A DNA stretch of 25,263 nt from a virus. The notes beneath the pieces are model-generated. The model saw only the letters and a program-made list of their open reading frames with translations, was not told the origin of the DNA and did no database searches. Position 1 is the first letter of the stretch. Every line of letters starts with the position of its first letter. The stretch is from positions 1 through 25,263 of IMG/VR virus record IMGVR_UViG_3300025853_008353. One strand, written 5' to 3'. This document shows positions 1 to 7,580 of this stretch, piece after piece. The position numbers and the translations under genes were made by a program.

Positions 1-1
1 A

Positions 2-112
2 AAACGTATGGCAGCACAAGACACTGAAAAATCAGCAGAGCTACCAAAAGCACAAGAACCAAAAAAACCAGGCGCACTAGATAGATTAAAATCGTTAGCC
101 GGTTTAAGTTAA
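2..112 (+). CDS. C-terminal end of an unknown phage protein (5' truncated)
   Basis: An open frame enters from the left edge and ends with TAA at 110-112. The visible tail is hydrophilic, with a Lys/Pro-rich segment followed by a short amphipathic end (GALDRLKSLAGLS). An in-frame ATG at 8 exists, but no ribosome site can be judged because the window starts there, so this is probably the end of a longer gene. Its stop codon lies inside the loop side of an intrinsic terminator, so it is the last gene of its transcription unit. I do not recognise the family. Confidence 0.5.
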   Translation, partial: KRMAAQDTEKSAELPKAQEPKKPGALDRLKSLAGLS

Positions 113-126
113 TCGGCTAACTTTTT
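94..126 (+). terminator. Intrinsic terminator overlapping the stop codon
   Basis: GTTAGCCG (94-101) pairs with CGGCTAAC (114-121). Three further inner pairs (one of them G-T) leave a 6-nt loop, and a run of five T follows at 122-126. It overlaps the preceding stop codon and separates the upstream unit from the gp32 promoter. Confidence 0.85.
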
Positions 127-148
127 AATATTATTGTCAAAAAAACAC

Positions 149-177
149 TTGACAATGATAAATAGATTGTGTAGTAT
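149..177 (+). promoter_or_regulatory. Sigma70-like promoter for gp32
   Basis: TTGACA at 149-154 is a full -35 match. After exactly 17 nt comes TAGTAT (172-177) as a -10 box; an overlapping TATAAC starts at 175. Transcription would start near 184, giving a leader of about 54 nt before the gp32 ATG. It follows directly after the terminator at 94-126. Confidence 0.65.
157..164 (+). promoter_or_regulatory. T4-type late promoter-like box GATAAATA
   Basis: GATAAATA matches the T4 late promoter consensus TATAAATA at 7 of 8 positions. It lies between the -35 and -10 of the sigma70-like promoter, so gp32 may be served by host polymerase early and by the phage late sigma later. The same octamer occurs at 8401 and 21404, also in gaps between genes. 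Confidence 0.5.
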
Positions 178-237
178 AACTATTATGTGCTACACACTTA
201 GGCACAAATGCATAGGCAATTATAAGGAGGCATAACT

Positions 238-1218
238 ATGGCATCATTAGCTGAAATTAGAGCAAAACTAAAAGAACAAGAGAACCGTGCATCAGGCACA
301 AGTTCAAGCGGCGGCGACAACGCAATTTACCCATTTTGGAATATGAAAGAAGGCGACACTGCAACGTTGCGTTTCTTGCCTGATGGCGATGCATCAAACA
401 CTTTCTTCTGGAAAGAACGTTTGATGATCAAACTTCCATTTGCGGGTGTAAAAGGCGATACAAGTTCACGCCCAGTTCAAGTGCAAGTTCCATGTATGGA
501 AATGTATGGTGAATCTTGCCCAATCCTACAAGAGGTGCGTGGTTGGTTCAAAGATCCAAGTCTTGAAGACATGGGTCGTAAGTATTGGAAAAAGCGTTCT
601 TACATCTTCCAAGGTTTTGTTGTAGATGATCCATTAAAAGAAGATTCTCAACCAGAGAATCCCATTCGTAGATTCATCATTGGTCCACAAATTTTCCAAT
701 TAATCAAAGCAGCACTAATGGATCCTGATATGGAAGAACTACCAACAGATTATACTGCTGGTGTAGATTTCCGTTTGTCAAAAGGAACCAAAGGCGGTTA
801 TGCAGATTATGGCGCAAGTAATTGGGCACGTAGAGAGCGTCCACTAGGTGATGCAGAGATGGCAGCAGTAAACACACACGGTCTGTTTAATCTAAACGAC
901 TTCCTTCCTAAAAAACCAGGCGAAGTTGAGCTTAAAGTTCTTACTGAAATGTTTGAAGCAAGTGTAGACGGTGAAGTATATGATCCAGATCGTTGGAGCA
1001 ATTATTTCCGTCCTAGCGGAATGGCTGCACGAACAGGTGACCCAGTAGCACAAGCACCAGCAGCACCAACACCTTCTCCAGTAGAAGATGACATTCCTTT
1101 TAAGTCAACTGAAGAAGCAGCAGCAGAAGCAGCACCTGCTCCAGCAGCAGCACCTGCTGAATCTGCAGGCGGCGCAAGCGACATTCTTGCAATGATCAGA
1201 GCACGTCAAAATCAGTAA
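238..1218 (+). CDS. 32: gp32 single-stranded DNA-binding protein
   Basis: Coats single-stranded DNA during T4-type replication, recombination and repair. At 326 aa it is close to the T4 family length. The basic N-terminus (MASLAEIRAKLKEQENR) is followed by the core. VPCMEMYGESCP carries Cys86 and Cys94, part of the zinc-binding region of this family; the full T4 ligand set is not obvious by eye. The C-terminal tail is a low-complexity Ala/Pro/Glu linker (about 265-312) ending in a short DILAMIRARQNQ helix, where T4 gp32 has its protein-interaction domain. The start is fixed by AAGGAGG at 224-230. It has its own promoter and leader, and uvsX follows after a strong hairpin. T4 gp32 represses its own translation through leader RNA; a possible small pseudoknot in this leader is listed as a finding. 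Confidence 0.93.
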   Translation: MASLAEIRAKLKEQENRASGTSSSGGDNAIYPFWNMKEGDTATLRFLPDGDASNTFFWKERLMIKLPFAGVKGDTSSRPVQVQVPCMEMYGESCPILQEVRGWFKDPSLEDMGRKYWKKRSYIFQGFVVDDPLKEDSQPENPIRRFIIGPQIFQLIKAALMDPDMEELPTDYTAGVDFRLSKGTKGGYADYGASNWARRERPLGDAEMAAVNTHGLFNLNDFLPKKPGEVELKVLTEMFEASVDGEVYDPDRWSNYFRPSGMAARTGDPVAQAPAAPTPSPVEDDIPFKSTEEAAAEAAPAPAAAPAESAGGASDILAMIRARQNQ

Positions 1219-1225
1219 AAACAAC

Positions 1226-1261
1226 GCTGTAGGCTTGTTTTTTAGTAAACAAGTCTACAGC
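1226..1261 (+). terminator. Long hairpin between gp32 and uvsX (partial terminator or RNA stabiliser)
   Basis: GCTGTAG-G-CTTGTTT (1226-1240) pairs with AAACAAG-T-CTACAGC (1247-1261), giving a 15-bp stem with one G-T pair and a 6-nt loop. It is followed by CTTTACGCTTTTT rather than an immediate T run, so termination is probably incomplete. It may instead mark a processing site or protect the gp32 mRNA 3' end. The uvsX ribosome site begins about 14 nt downstream. Confidence 0.65.
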
Positions 1262-1285
1262 CTTTACGCTTTTTAGGAGGTATGT

Positions 1286-2374
1286 ATGGCTACAAAATCT
1301 TTTGATCCTAGTAAGTTTAGGACACAACTTACAAAGAGTATCACTGGTATGAGTGCAGGCTTTAATGATCCAACAGATTGGATCAGCACAGGTTCTTATG
1401 CACTTAACTATTTAATTAGTGGAGACTTTAAAAAAGGTATTCCACTAGGTAAAGTGTCTGTTTTTGCAGGAGAAAGTGGCGCAGGTAAAAGTTACTTTTG
1501 TTCTGGAAATATTGTAAAACATGCACAAGATCAAGGTATTTTTGTTGTTCTTATTGACAGCGAAAATGCATTAGACGAAGCATGGTTGCAAGCTCTTGAT
1601 GTAGATACATCTGAGAGCAAACTACTTAAACTAAACATGTCAATGATCGATGACGTTGCTAAAACAGTATCAACATTTATGGCAGATTACAAAAGCATGG
1701 ATGAAGACGATCGTCCTAAAGTATTATTTGTTATTGATAGTTTAGGTATGTTGTTGACACCTACTGATGTTGATCAGTTTAGCAAAGGTGACATGAAAGG
1801 TGACATGGGTAGAAAGCCCAAGGCACTTACTGCATTGGTCCGTAATTGTGTAAACATGTTTGGTTCACACAACGTTGGACTAGTTGCAACTAACCATACA
1901 TATGCATCGCAAGATATGTTTGATCCGGATGATAAGATTTCAGGCGGTCAAGGCTTTATCTATGCTTCTAGTATTGTTGTTGCCATGAAGAAGCTAAAAT
2001 TAAAAGAAGATGCAGATGGTAATAAAACTAGCACAGTCAACGGTATTCGTGCAGGGTGTAAAGTTATGAAAACACGTTACGCTAAACCGTTTGAAGGTGT
2101 GCAAGTAAAAATTCCTTATGAAACAGGAATGGATCCATATAGTGGACTTTTTGATTTGTTTGAAGCAAAAGGTCTATTAGAAAAACAAGGTAATCGCTAC
2201 AAGTATATTGATAGCGCCGGAGAAGAAACACTAGAATATCGCAAGAACTGGACAGGTGAACTACTCGAAATGGTCATGGCAGATATGCCGCAAAAAGAAG
2301 CACAGATGGTAAATACCGACAATGCAATCGAAGAAGTTGTAGACCATGACGAGGAGCCTGTAGTCAATGAATGA
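1286..2374 (+). CDS. uvsX: UvsX RecA-like recombinase
   Basis: ATP-dependent strand-exchange protein of T4-type phages that loads on gp32-coated DNA. Walker A is GESGAGKS (residues 62-69) and Walker B is KVLFVIDS (145-152). The RecA-type loop VATNHTYAS lies near 200-208 and ISGGQGFIYASS, in the DNA-binding L2 area, near 218-229. The C-terminus is acidic, as is usual for UvsX. At 362 aa it is slightly shorter than T4 UvsX. AGGAGG at 1275-1280 fixes the ATG. It lies directly after gp32, its functional partner, and overlaps the next gene by 8 nt. Confidence 0.95.
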   Translation: MATKSFDPSKFRTQLTKSITGMSAGFNDPTDWISTGSYALNYLISGDFKKGIPLGKVSVFAGESGAGKSYFCSGNIVKHAQDQGIFVVLIDSENALDEAWLQALDVDTSESKLLKLNMSMIDDVAKTVSTFMADYKSMDEDDRPKVLFVIDSLGMLLTPTDVDQFSKGDMKGDMGRKPKALTALVRNCVNMFGSHNVGLVATNHTYASQDMFDPDDKISGGQGFIYASSIVVAMKKLKLKEDADGNKTSTVNGIRAGCKVMKTRYAKPFEGVQVKIPYETGMDPYSGLFDLFEAKGLLEKQGNRYKYIDSAGEETLEYRKNWTGELLEMVMADMPQKEAQMVNTDNAIEEVVDHDEEPVVNE

Positions 2375-2600
2375 AGATCAAATAGTTGATGTTTGGAACT
2401 TGTTTAAAAATTATTTAGACAAAAAACAAATCGATATTGTAGCAGAAAAATTTATTGATATGTTAGCAGACTATGGTGTTGATGATTTAACATTAAAAGA
2501 ATGCTTAGGCACAGATAAAATTTTAGATGCCGCAATACAATACTATTTAGAAGATGACAGCGATGTTGACTACGATGATGACTACGAATGGGATGAATAA
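2367..2600 (+). CDS. Small acidic phage protein, unknown function
   Basis: 77 aa with a very acidic C-terminus (DDSDVDYDDDYEWDE). It overlaps the end of uvsX by 8 nt and the start of the next gene by one base (TAATG), so it is translationally coupled on both sides. Small genes in this position are common in marine T4-like phages, but I cannot name a function. The acidic tail could bind a basic protein partner or mimic DNA; that is inference. No membrane segment or metal motif is seen. Confidence 0.75.
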   Translation: MNEDQIVDVWNLFKNYLDKKQIDIVAEKFIDMLADYGVDDLTLKECLGTDKILDAAIQYYLEDDSDVDYDDDYEWDE

Positions 2601-3055
2601 TGGGATGGTATTCTGAAGTATCAAGAAACATTGGCAAAATTCCTTCTGCAATACAACACTTTGAAACTGAATTAGATTTAGCAAGAAAAGAATGTAAGTT
2701 AGTAGGTAATGTTGAAAAAGCAGCAGCTGAAATGCCAGGTATTGTTGAACATCGTTTCAATCAACTTCAAGAAATTGAAGCAATTCTAAACTATTTAAAT
2801 ATAGAGCTACGCAGATTGCGTAGCTCTTATTTTAAAAAATATCTTGAAAACTATCAACGTGCATTAAGCAGTCGCGATGTAGAACGCTACGTAGACGGAG
2901 AAGCTGACGTTGTTGATTATGAAAAGATTATAAACGAATTTGCATTATTACGTAACAAATGGTTAGGCGTTTTAAAAGCTCTCGATCAAAAGCAATGGCA
3001 GATAACTAATGTTGTAAAATTACGTGTAGCAGGAATGGAAGACGCGACATTATAA
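2600..3055 (+). CDS. Conserved phage protein of the uvsX cluster
   Basis: 151 aa, mostly helical and charged, with no signal peptide or membrane segment. The C-terminal half alternates Arg/Lys and hydrophobic residues (RDVERYVDGEADVVDYEKII, then RNKWLGVLKALDQKQWQIT). The spacing of these blocks is reminiscent of the C-terminus of the UvsY recombination mediator, but the similarity is weak and I do not assign it. The start codon overlaps the previous stop (TAATG) without a Shine-Dalgarno sequence, so it is read by coupling. A strong hairpin followed by T-rich DNA lies inside the coding sequence at 2803-2833. Confidence 0.8.
   Translation: MGWYSEVSRNIGKIPSAIQHFETELDLARKECKLVGNVEKAAAEMPGIVEHRFNQLQEIEAILNYLNIELRRLRSSYFKKYLENYQRALSSRDVERYVDGEADVVDYEKIINEFALLRNKWLGVLKALDQKQWQITNVVKLRVAGMEDATL
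2803..2833 (+). terminator. Terminator-like hairpin inside a coding sequence
   Basis: AGAGCTACGCA (2803-2813) and TGCGTAGCTCT (2817-2827) form a perfect 11-bp inverted repeat with a 3-nt loop (GAT), followed by TATTTT. In form it is an intrinsic terminator or a strong pause site, but it lies mid-gene in the 2600-3055 frame. It would reduce transcription from the recombination block into the sugar block. Confidence 0.55.
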
Positions 3056-3597
3056 TGGCACATAGTAAAGAATATTTAAAAGAACTTGAAAAGTTACATA
3101 GTAAGTCTGCATTTGGAAGTGGTAAAGAAATACCAAAACCTGTTGTAGAATTACTTGACTCAGGCGAAATACAAAGTATGTTAGACTTTGGTAGTGGTAA
3201 AGGTCTAACATCATTAACAATAAAAGAAAAATATCCACATATTAAATTATACACATATGATCCAGTAACAAGTCCTATACAGTTGCCAGATCAAGTTGAT
3301 TTAATATATAGTAGCGATGTTTTAGAGCATATAGAACCCGACTTATTAGAAGCTACATTAAAAGATCTTTTTGCAAGAGCACAAAAATATCAATATCATC
3401 TAATTGCTTGTCATCCAGCTAAGAAGAAATTAAGTGATGGTAGAAATGCACACTTAATTATTGAAGAACCTACATGGTGGAAACATAAACTTTCTGAGTA
3501 TAAATGGAATACACAGTATGAAAAAACTACAAAGAAAAAACTTGTAGAAAAATTTGGAATCTATGTTCAAAAGTATATTACAGTGTTAAAAAAATGA
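3055..3597 (+). CDS. Class I SAM-dependent methyltransferase
   Basis: 180 aa. The S-adenosylmethionine-binding loop is LDFGSGKG (residues 43-50), with the acidic Asp of motif II at about 69 (YTYDP) and motif IV-like DVLEHIE at 88-94. This is the pattern of small methyltransferases of the Methyltransf_11/25 type. The substrate cannot be read from the sequence. The position, immediately before an FkbM-type methyltransferase and sugar-nucleotide genes, suggests a saccharide or surface metabolite. Start and stop overlap the neighbours (TAATG upstream, ATGA downstream). Confidence 0.82.
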   Translation: MAHSKEYLKELEKLHSKSAFGSGKEIPKPVVELLDSGEIQSMLDFGSGKGLTSLTIKEKYPHIKLYTYDPVTSPIQLPDQVDLIYSSDVLEHIEPDLLEATLKDLFARAQKYQYHLIACHPAKKKLSDGRNAHLIIEEPTWWKHKLSEYKWNTQYEKTTKKKLVEKFGIYVQKYITVLKK

Positions 3598-4217
3598 AAT
3601 TAGTTTATAACTATTGGATGCCTAATTCAGATAATCATTTCGAACGCTTGATTGCAAAGCGTATCAAAAAAGGTGGGCCGCCTGAATATCAAGACGATGT
3701 AAGAGATGTAGCGTATAGATACGTTGATGATTTTAGTTTAGCAATTGATGTTGGCGCAAATGTAGGCTTATGGGCAAAACCTTTAACTAGAAAATTTGAT
3801 CGTGTAATTGCATTTGAACCACTCGAACAAGTATATACTTGTCTTGAGCGTAATGTAAACGGATTGCCAGTCGATATCAATAGATTTGCATTAGGCAGTG
3901 TAAACAGCACAGTTGAAATGGTATACGATGCAGAAAACACAGGTGGTAGTTTTGTAAGTGAAGTTGGCACTGGTAGTATACAAATAAAAAGATTAGACGA
4001 TTTAAATCTGCCAAAATTTGGATTACTTAAAATAGATTGTGAACGACATGAACTTGAAGTTTTAAAAGGTGCAATGAACACAATACTTAAATACAAACCA
4101 ATTATAGTTTGTGAACAACAAGCCGACACAAATGAATGTGCAGGTATGTTTTTAAAATCATATGGTGCATACGAAATTACCAATGTCAGAAAAGACTATA
4201 TCTTTGGGTGGCGTTGA
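3594..4217 (+). CDS. FkbM-family methyltransferase
   Basis: 207 aa. IDVGANVGLW (51-60) is the FkbM-type SAM-binding motif, FEP at 74-76 the acidic end of strand beta-2, and LLKIDCERHELEVLKGA (about 144-160) the family signature, usually KIDVEGHE; the Gly is here Arg. FkbM enzymes O-methylate sugars and polyketides. In phage sugar clusters they probably methylate a glycan, which is inference. It overlaps the previous gene by 4 nt. Confidence 0.85.
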   Translation: MKLVYNYWMPNSDNHFERLIAKRIKKGGPPEYQDDVRDVAYRYVDDFSLAIDVGANVGLWAKPLTRKFDRVIAFEPLEQVYTCLERNVNGLPVDINRFALGSVNSTVEMVYDAENTGGSFVSEVGTGSIQIKRLDDLNLPKFGLLKIDCERHELEVLKGAMNTILKYKPIIVCEQQADTNECAGMFLKSYGAYEITNVRKDYIFGWR

Positions 4218-4224
4218 TTAAATA
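4217..4224 (+). promoter_or_regulatory. Weak late-promoter-like box before the nucleotidyltransferase-cupin gene
   Basis: ATTAAATA matches the T4 late consensus TATAAATA at 6 of 8 positions and lies 6 nt before the ATG at 4230, in one of the few gaps in this block. There is no Shine-Dalgarno sequence before that ATG. In AT-rich DNA the match is weak evidence. Confidence 0.25.
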
Positions 4225-4229
4225 TCTTT

Positions 4230-4994
4230 ATGACAACAGTATTTGTATCTGGCGGATTTGATCCACTTCATAGCGGACATATTGAATATTTTAAAGCAGC
4301 AAAACAATTAGGAGACACTCTCGTAGTTGGAGTGAATAGCGATCCATGGTTGGTTCGTAAAAAAGGGCAAGCATTTATGCCCTTTGAAGAACGTGCTAAA
4401 ATTATTGAAAATTTAGAAATGGTTGACAACGTAATGCTAGTTTCTGACGATGATACAGGAGGAACTAGCAAAGCTATTGGATATTTACTACAAACAACTA
4501 CTGGAAAAATAATTGTTGCTAACGGTGGAGATAGAATCAACGGAGACATACCGGAACAAAAAGTATACGGTAATCATCCTGATGTTGAGTTTGTTTTTGG
4601 TGTAGGTGGAGAAGATAAAAAGAACAGCAGTAGTTGGATTCTAAAAAACTGGGACAAGCCTATAACTAAACGTGCTTGGGGTGAATACAAGGTATTAGAT
4701 CGCAACGGCGAATGGCAAGTCAAAGAACTTACATTTTACCAGGGCAAATCTCTTAGCGATCAACGACACTTTAAACGCAGTGAACACTGGCACGTTGTAG
4801 ACGGTGTTATTAATATGTTTTTACAAGACAAACGAGGTAACAAAACTAGCACCTTGCTAGTCCCAGGAGACAGTATTGATATACCTGTAGGTTGGTGGCA
4901 TAAAGCAGTAAACATAGATAACAAAGATGCTAAAGTAATTGAAGTTTGGCTAGGCAAAGAGCTGACTGAAGATGATATAGAAAGAAGAGATTAA
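4230..4994 (+). CDS. Nucleotidyltransferase-cupin fusion (sugar-nucleotide enzyme)
   Basis: 254 aa with two domains. Residues 1-140 form a cytidylyltransferase-like domain: VSGGFDPLHSGHIEYF contains the HxGH motif at 14-17, and SSSWILK lies near 133-139 where the family has its second nucleotide-binding motif. Residues 143-250 form a cupin like the C-terminal phosphomannose-isomerase part of type II ManC/ManA: KRAWGEYKVL, then QRHFKRSEHWHVVDG and PVGWWHKAVN, with candidate metal ligands H180, E185, H186 and H224. It may couple sugar isomerisation to nucleotide activation. The exact sugar is unknown. No Shine-Dalgarno sequence precedes the ATG. Confidence 0.85.
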   Translation: MTTVFVSGGFDPLHSGHIEYFKAAKQLGDTLVVGVNSDPWLVRKKGQAFMPFEERAKIIENLEMVDNVMLVSDDDTGGTSKAIGYLLQTTTGKIIVANGGDRINGDIPEQKVYGNHPDVEFVFGVGGEDKKNSSSWILKNWDKPITKRAWGEYKVLDRNGEWQVKELTFYQGKSLSDQRHFKRSEHWHVVDGVINMFLQDKRGNKTSTLLVPGDSIDIPVGWWHKAVNIDNKDAKVIEVWLGKELTEDDIERRD

Positions 4995-6667
4995 TGAAAG
5001 TATTTGTAGGCTGGGACAGCAGAGAAGATATTGCTTATCAAGTTGCAAAGCAAACTATTATTGAAAAGTCTAGCATTCCGGTAGACATACAACCATTAAA
5101 ACAAAAAGATTTGAGGAAAGCCGGCATATACACTAGACCTGTAGACGCACTTGCATCTACAGAATTTACCTTTACAAGATTTTTAATACCAGAACTGTGT
5201 AATTTTAAAGGTTGGGCACTTTTTATAGATTGTGATTTTGTGTTTTTAGATGATATAAAAAAGTTATACGACCAAAGAGACGACAAGTATGCTATAATGT
5301 GTGCCCAGCACGATTATACACCTAAGGAAGGTGTTAAAATGGACGGAAAGCAACAAACACAATATCCAAGAAAAAATTGGTCAAGCATGATGCTAATTAA
5401 TTGTGAACATCCAGCAAATGCTGTTGTGACAAAAGATTTTGTAAATGACGAACGTAAAACTGGTGCGTTTTTACATAGATTTAGTTGGTTAAAGGACGAA
5501 GAAATTGGAGAAATTAGTCACGAATGGAATTGGCTTGTTGGTTGGTATAAGGAACCAGAAGACGGCACTCCAAAAGCATTGCACTACACCGAAGGCGGTC
5601 CGTGGTTTGAAGAATATCAAGACTGTGAATACGCAAAAGAATGGTATAAAGGAAAAGCAAACTATCTAGAATACGAACTAGAGGAATCAAAAAAAAAATT
5701 AGAAGCTAATATAAACAAAGTAATTACTGTTAATGATTTAAGTTATCCTCCTCATATCATAAATTACTTTAAAGCAAAAGTAAACAGTTGGATTGATCCT
5801 AGTGAAAACTATTTTAAATCTAAGGAAGAAATTAAAACATTTGAGGAAAATAAAATGGGAATCAAAGTTGCAGGCATAGCACCAACACAGGGCGAATTTA
5901 ATTACGAAAAGAAAGGATTAGAATATGATCCTTATATTAGCGATTTTATAATCGGTGCCGGCGGTTATATCAGTGAATTTACTAGAGAAAAAGGAACTGA
6001 TAATACATTAATTATTAGAGGACTAGGCGGGGGTGGCCAAAAAGCACTGAAATATTGTATTGAAAACAATAGAGATTATTATGCTATCGATACAGGATAT
6101 TATCAACCTACAACAAAAAAAGAATATCATCGTATAACTAAAAATGCTTTACAACAGCAAGGCGAAATCATTTCTCGTCCACACGACAGAATATCAAAAT
6201 GGCGTTATAAAGTTCCAAAATACAGAGAAGGCGAATACATTTTAGTATGTCCTCCGAGCGAAAAAGTAATGAAGTTTTACGGAGAAAGTTTAGAAGACTG
6301 GATTAGAATAACTACTGCCCAGATTAGAGCCCACACTGATAGACAAATAGTTATTAGAAAAAAACCTGATCGTAGTGTAAGAGTTACAACAGACACAATT
6401 TGGAAAGCACTTGATAAAGCATACTGTTTAATTACATACAATAGTATAGCTGCTACAGAAGCAATACTTGCAAACAGACCAGCTATTGCTTTAGCACCTA
6501 ATGCTGCAACAGTATTGTGTAACACAAAAATCAGTGAACTCAACAAGCTGAATATACACGATCCTGATCAAATATATGCTTACGCAGCTCACTTAGCATA
6601 TTGCCAATTCACGGCACAAGAAATGCGTAACGGAACAGCATGGCGTATTTTAAATGAAAGTCGTTAG
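4994..6667 (+). CDS. Two-domain glycosyltransferase (GT-A plus GT-B-like)
   Basis: 557 aa. Residues 1-215 form a GT-A fold: MKVFVGWDSREDIAYQVA, then LFIDCDFVFLDD with the DxD metal motif at 79-81. A charged, helical linker spans roughly 215-285. Residues 288-557 are GT-B-like, related to the proteins at 6654 and 8424: GEYILVCPP, RQIVIRKKPD and LITYNSIAATEAILANRPA, the last resembling the donor-binding end of KpsC/KpsS-type capsule transferases. An internal GAGGA (5843-5847) and ATG (5855) sit exactly at the domain border, so the second domain could also be made alone. The start overlaps the previous stop (TTAATGA). The sugar specificity cannot be read. Confidence 0.82.
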   Translation: MKVFVGWDSREDIAYQVAKQTIIEKSSIPVDIQPLKQKDLRKAGIYTRPVDALASTEFTFTRFLIPELCNFKGWALFIDCDFVFLDDIKKLYDQRDDKYAIMCAQHDYTPKEGVKMDGKQQTQYPRKNWSSMMLINCEHPANAVVTKDFVNDERKTGAFLHRFSWLKDEEIGEISHEWNWLVGWYKEPEDGTPKALHYTEGGPWFEEYQDCEYAKEWYKGKANYLEYELEESKKKLEANINKVITVNDLSYPPHIINYFKAKVNSWIDPSENYFKSKEEIKTFEENKMGIKVAGIAPTQGEFNYEKKGLEYDPYISDFIIGAGGYISEFTREKGTDNTLIIRGLGGGGQKALKYCIENNRDYYAIDTGYYQPTTKKEYHRITKNALQQQGEIISRPHDRISKWRYKVPKYREGEYILVCPPSEKVMKFYGESLEDWIRITTAQIRAHTDRQIVIRKKPDRSVRVTTDTIWKALDKAYCLITYNSIAATEAILANRPAIALAPNAATVLCNTKISELNKLNIHDPDQIYAYAAHLAYCQFTAQEMRNGTAWRILNESR

Positions 6668-7580
6668 TTATTACAATGTTGTTCCTACAATAAACAACAA
6701 CAAAGAAAAATATTTACTTTTAGAAAAGTTTGTAAATGGCGTAAATTCAGCTGGTGATATAGGCATCTTACACAAAAGTAATAATTTAATCGATTGTGAT
6801 GTTGGAGTTATACAAGGCTGGCAGCACGAAGTAGGAAAAAATGCACCACATTTAAAATTACGTCAAAGTGTAATTGACAGAACACAAAACAAACATGTCA
6901 TTACAGCAGACAGCAATTTGTTTTTATATCATACAAAAACAAATCAACCACATTGTTATTTGAGATATAGCTTTGATGGCGTATTTCCAAACACAGGAAA
7001 TTATTGCGATACTAACCCTGATCCAAAACGTTGGCAACAAATACAAAATGATTTAGGAATTAGATTAGAAGATCCTAAAAGAGGTAGACATATTGTATTG
7101 TGTTGTCAGCGTAATAAAGGATGGAGCATGGGAGGATATGATGTTGTGTCTTGGATTCAAAATGTTGTAAAAGAAATAAGGAAACACAGTCCAAGACATA
7201 TTATTGTAAGAGCACATCCAGGTGATAAGAAAGCTGGAGTTTATTTACACCCTCATAACTCTCCAATTGCAAAAATGCCAAATGTAAGTATCAGCAGACA
7301 AGGCACTCCATTAGAAGCTGATCTAGTGCAATGCTATGCCGTAGTTAATCATAATAGCAGCAGTATTGTAGGACCAATTATAAAAGGGTATCCAGCGTTT
7401 ATCACTGATCCAAGTAAAAGTCAATGCGCAGAAGTTGCACATCACGGATTTGAAAACTTAGAGTCACCTAAAGAATTTGATAGAGAACGTTGGCTAGAAC
7501 GGATTAGTATGTTTCATTGGAGTTTACGGGAATTAGAAGACGGTAGTTGTTGGCGTCATATGCGTCAGTTTGTCCAATAA
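6654..7580 (+). CDS. GT-B-like glycosyltransferase, KpsC-like (paralogue 2)
   Basis: 308 aa. It shares the blocks of the C-terminal half of the preceding protein and of the protein at 8424: GRHIVLCCQRNKGW, IIVRAHPGD (about 180-190) and AVVNHNSSSIVGPIIKGYPA (about 235-255), then a Trp-rich C-terminus. In KpsC-type Kdo transferases such His-Pro and Ser-Ser-Ile-Gly-type blocks line the active site. This assignment rests on motif pattern only. The ATG lies 14 nt inside the end of the previous gene. Its 3' end overlaps the converging gene at 7565 by 16 nt, and no terminator is visible between them. Confidence 0.75.
   Translation: MKVVSYYNVVPTINNNKEKYLLLEKFVNGVNSAGDIGILHKSNNLIDCDVGVIQGWQHEVGKNAPHLKLRQSVIDRTQNKHVITADSNLFLYHTKTNQPHCYLRYSFDGVFPNTGNYCDTNPDPKRWQQIQNDLGIRLEDPKRGRHIVLCCQRNKGWSMGGYDVVSWIQNVVKEIRKHSPRHIIVRAHPGDKKAGVYLHPHNSPIAKMPNVSISRQGTPLEADLVQCYAVVNHNSSSIVGPIIKGYPAFITDPSKSQCAEVAHHGFENLESPKEFDRERWLERISMFHWSLRELEDGSCWRHMRQFVQ

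Noticed and set aside
807-1184. Two minus-strand frames opposite the gp32 C-terminus (60 and 64 codons)
   Set aside because: Ala/Ser-rich mirror images of the Ala/Pro-rich gp32 tail, without ribosome sites.
2600-3055. Assignment of the 151-aa protein as UvsY
   Set aside because: The C-terminal spacing is suggestive, but the N-terminal half does not fit what I know of UvsY, and no alignment can be run.
3689-4183. 164-codon minus-strand frame opposite the FkbM methyltransferase gene
   Set aside because: Long but motif-free, and the plus strand has clear methyltransferase motifs across the same region.
4435-4470. Inverted repeat TGCTAGTT...AACTAGCA within the nucleotidyltransferase gene
   Set aside because: 8 bp with a 20-nt loop and no T run; expected by chance in a window of this size.
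4845-4861. Inverted repeat ACTAGCA-CCT-TGCTAGT in the cupin half of the fusion gene
   Set aside because: Only 7 bp, no T run, inside a coding region; no reason to call it a signal.
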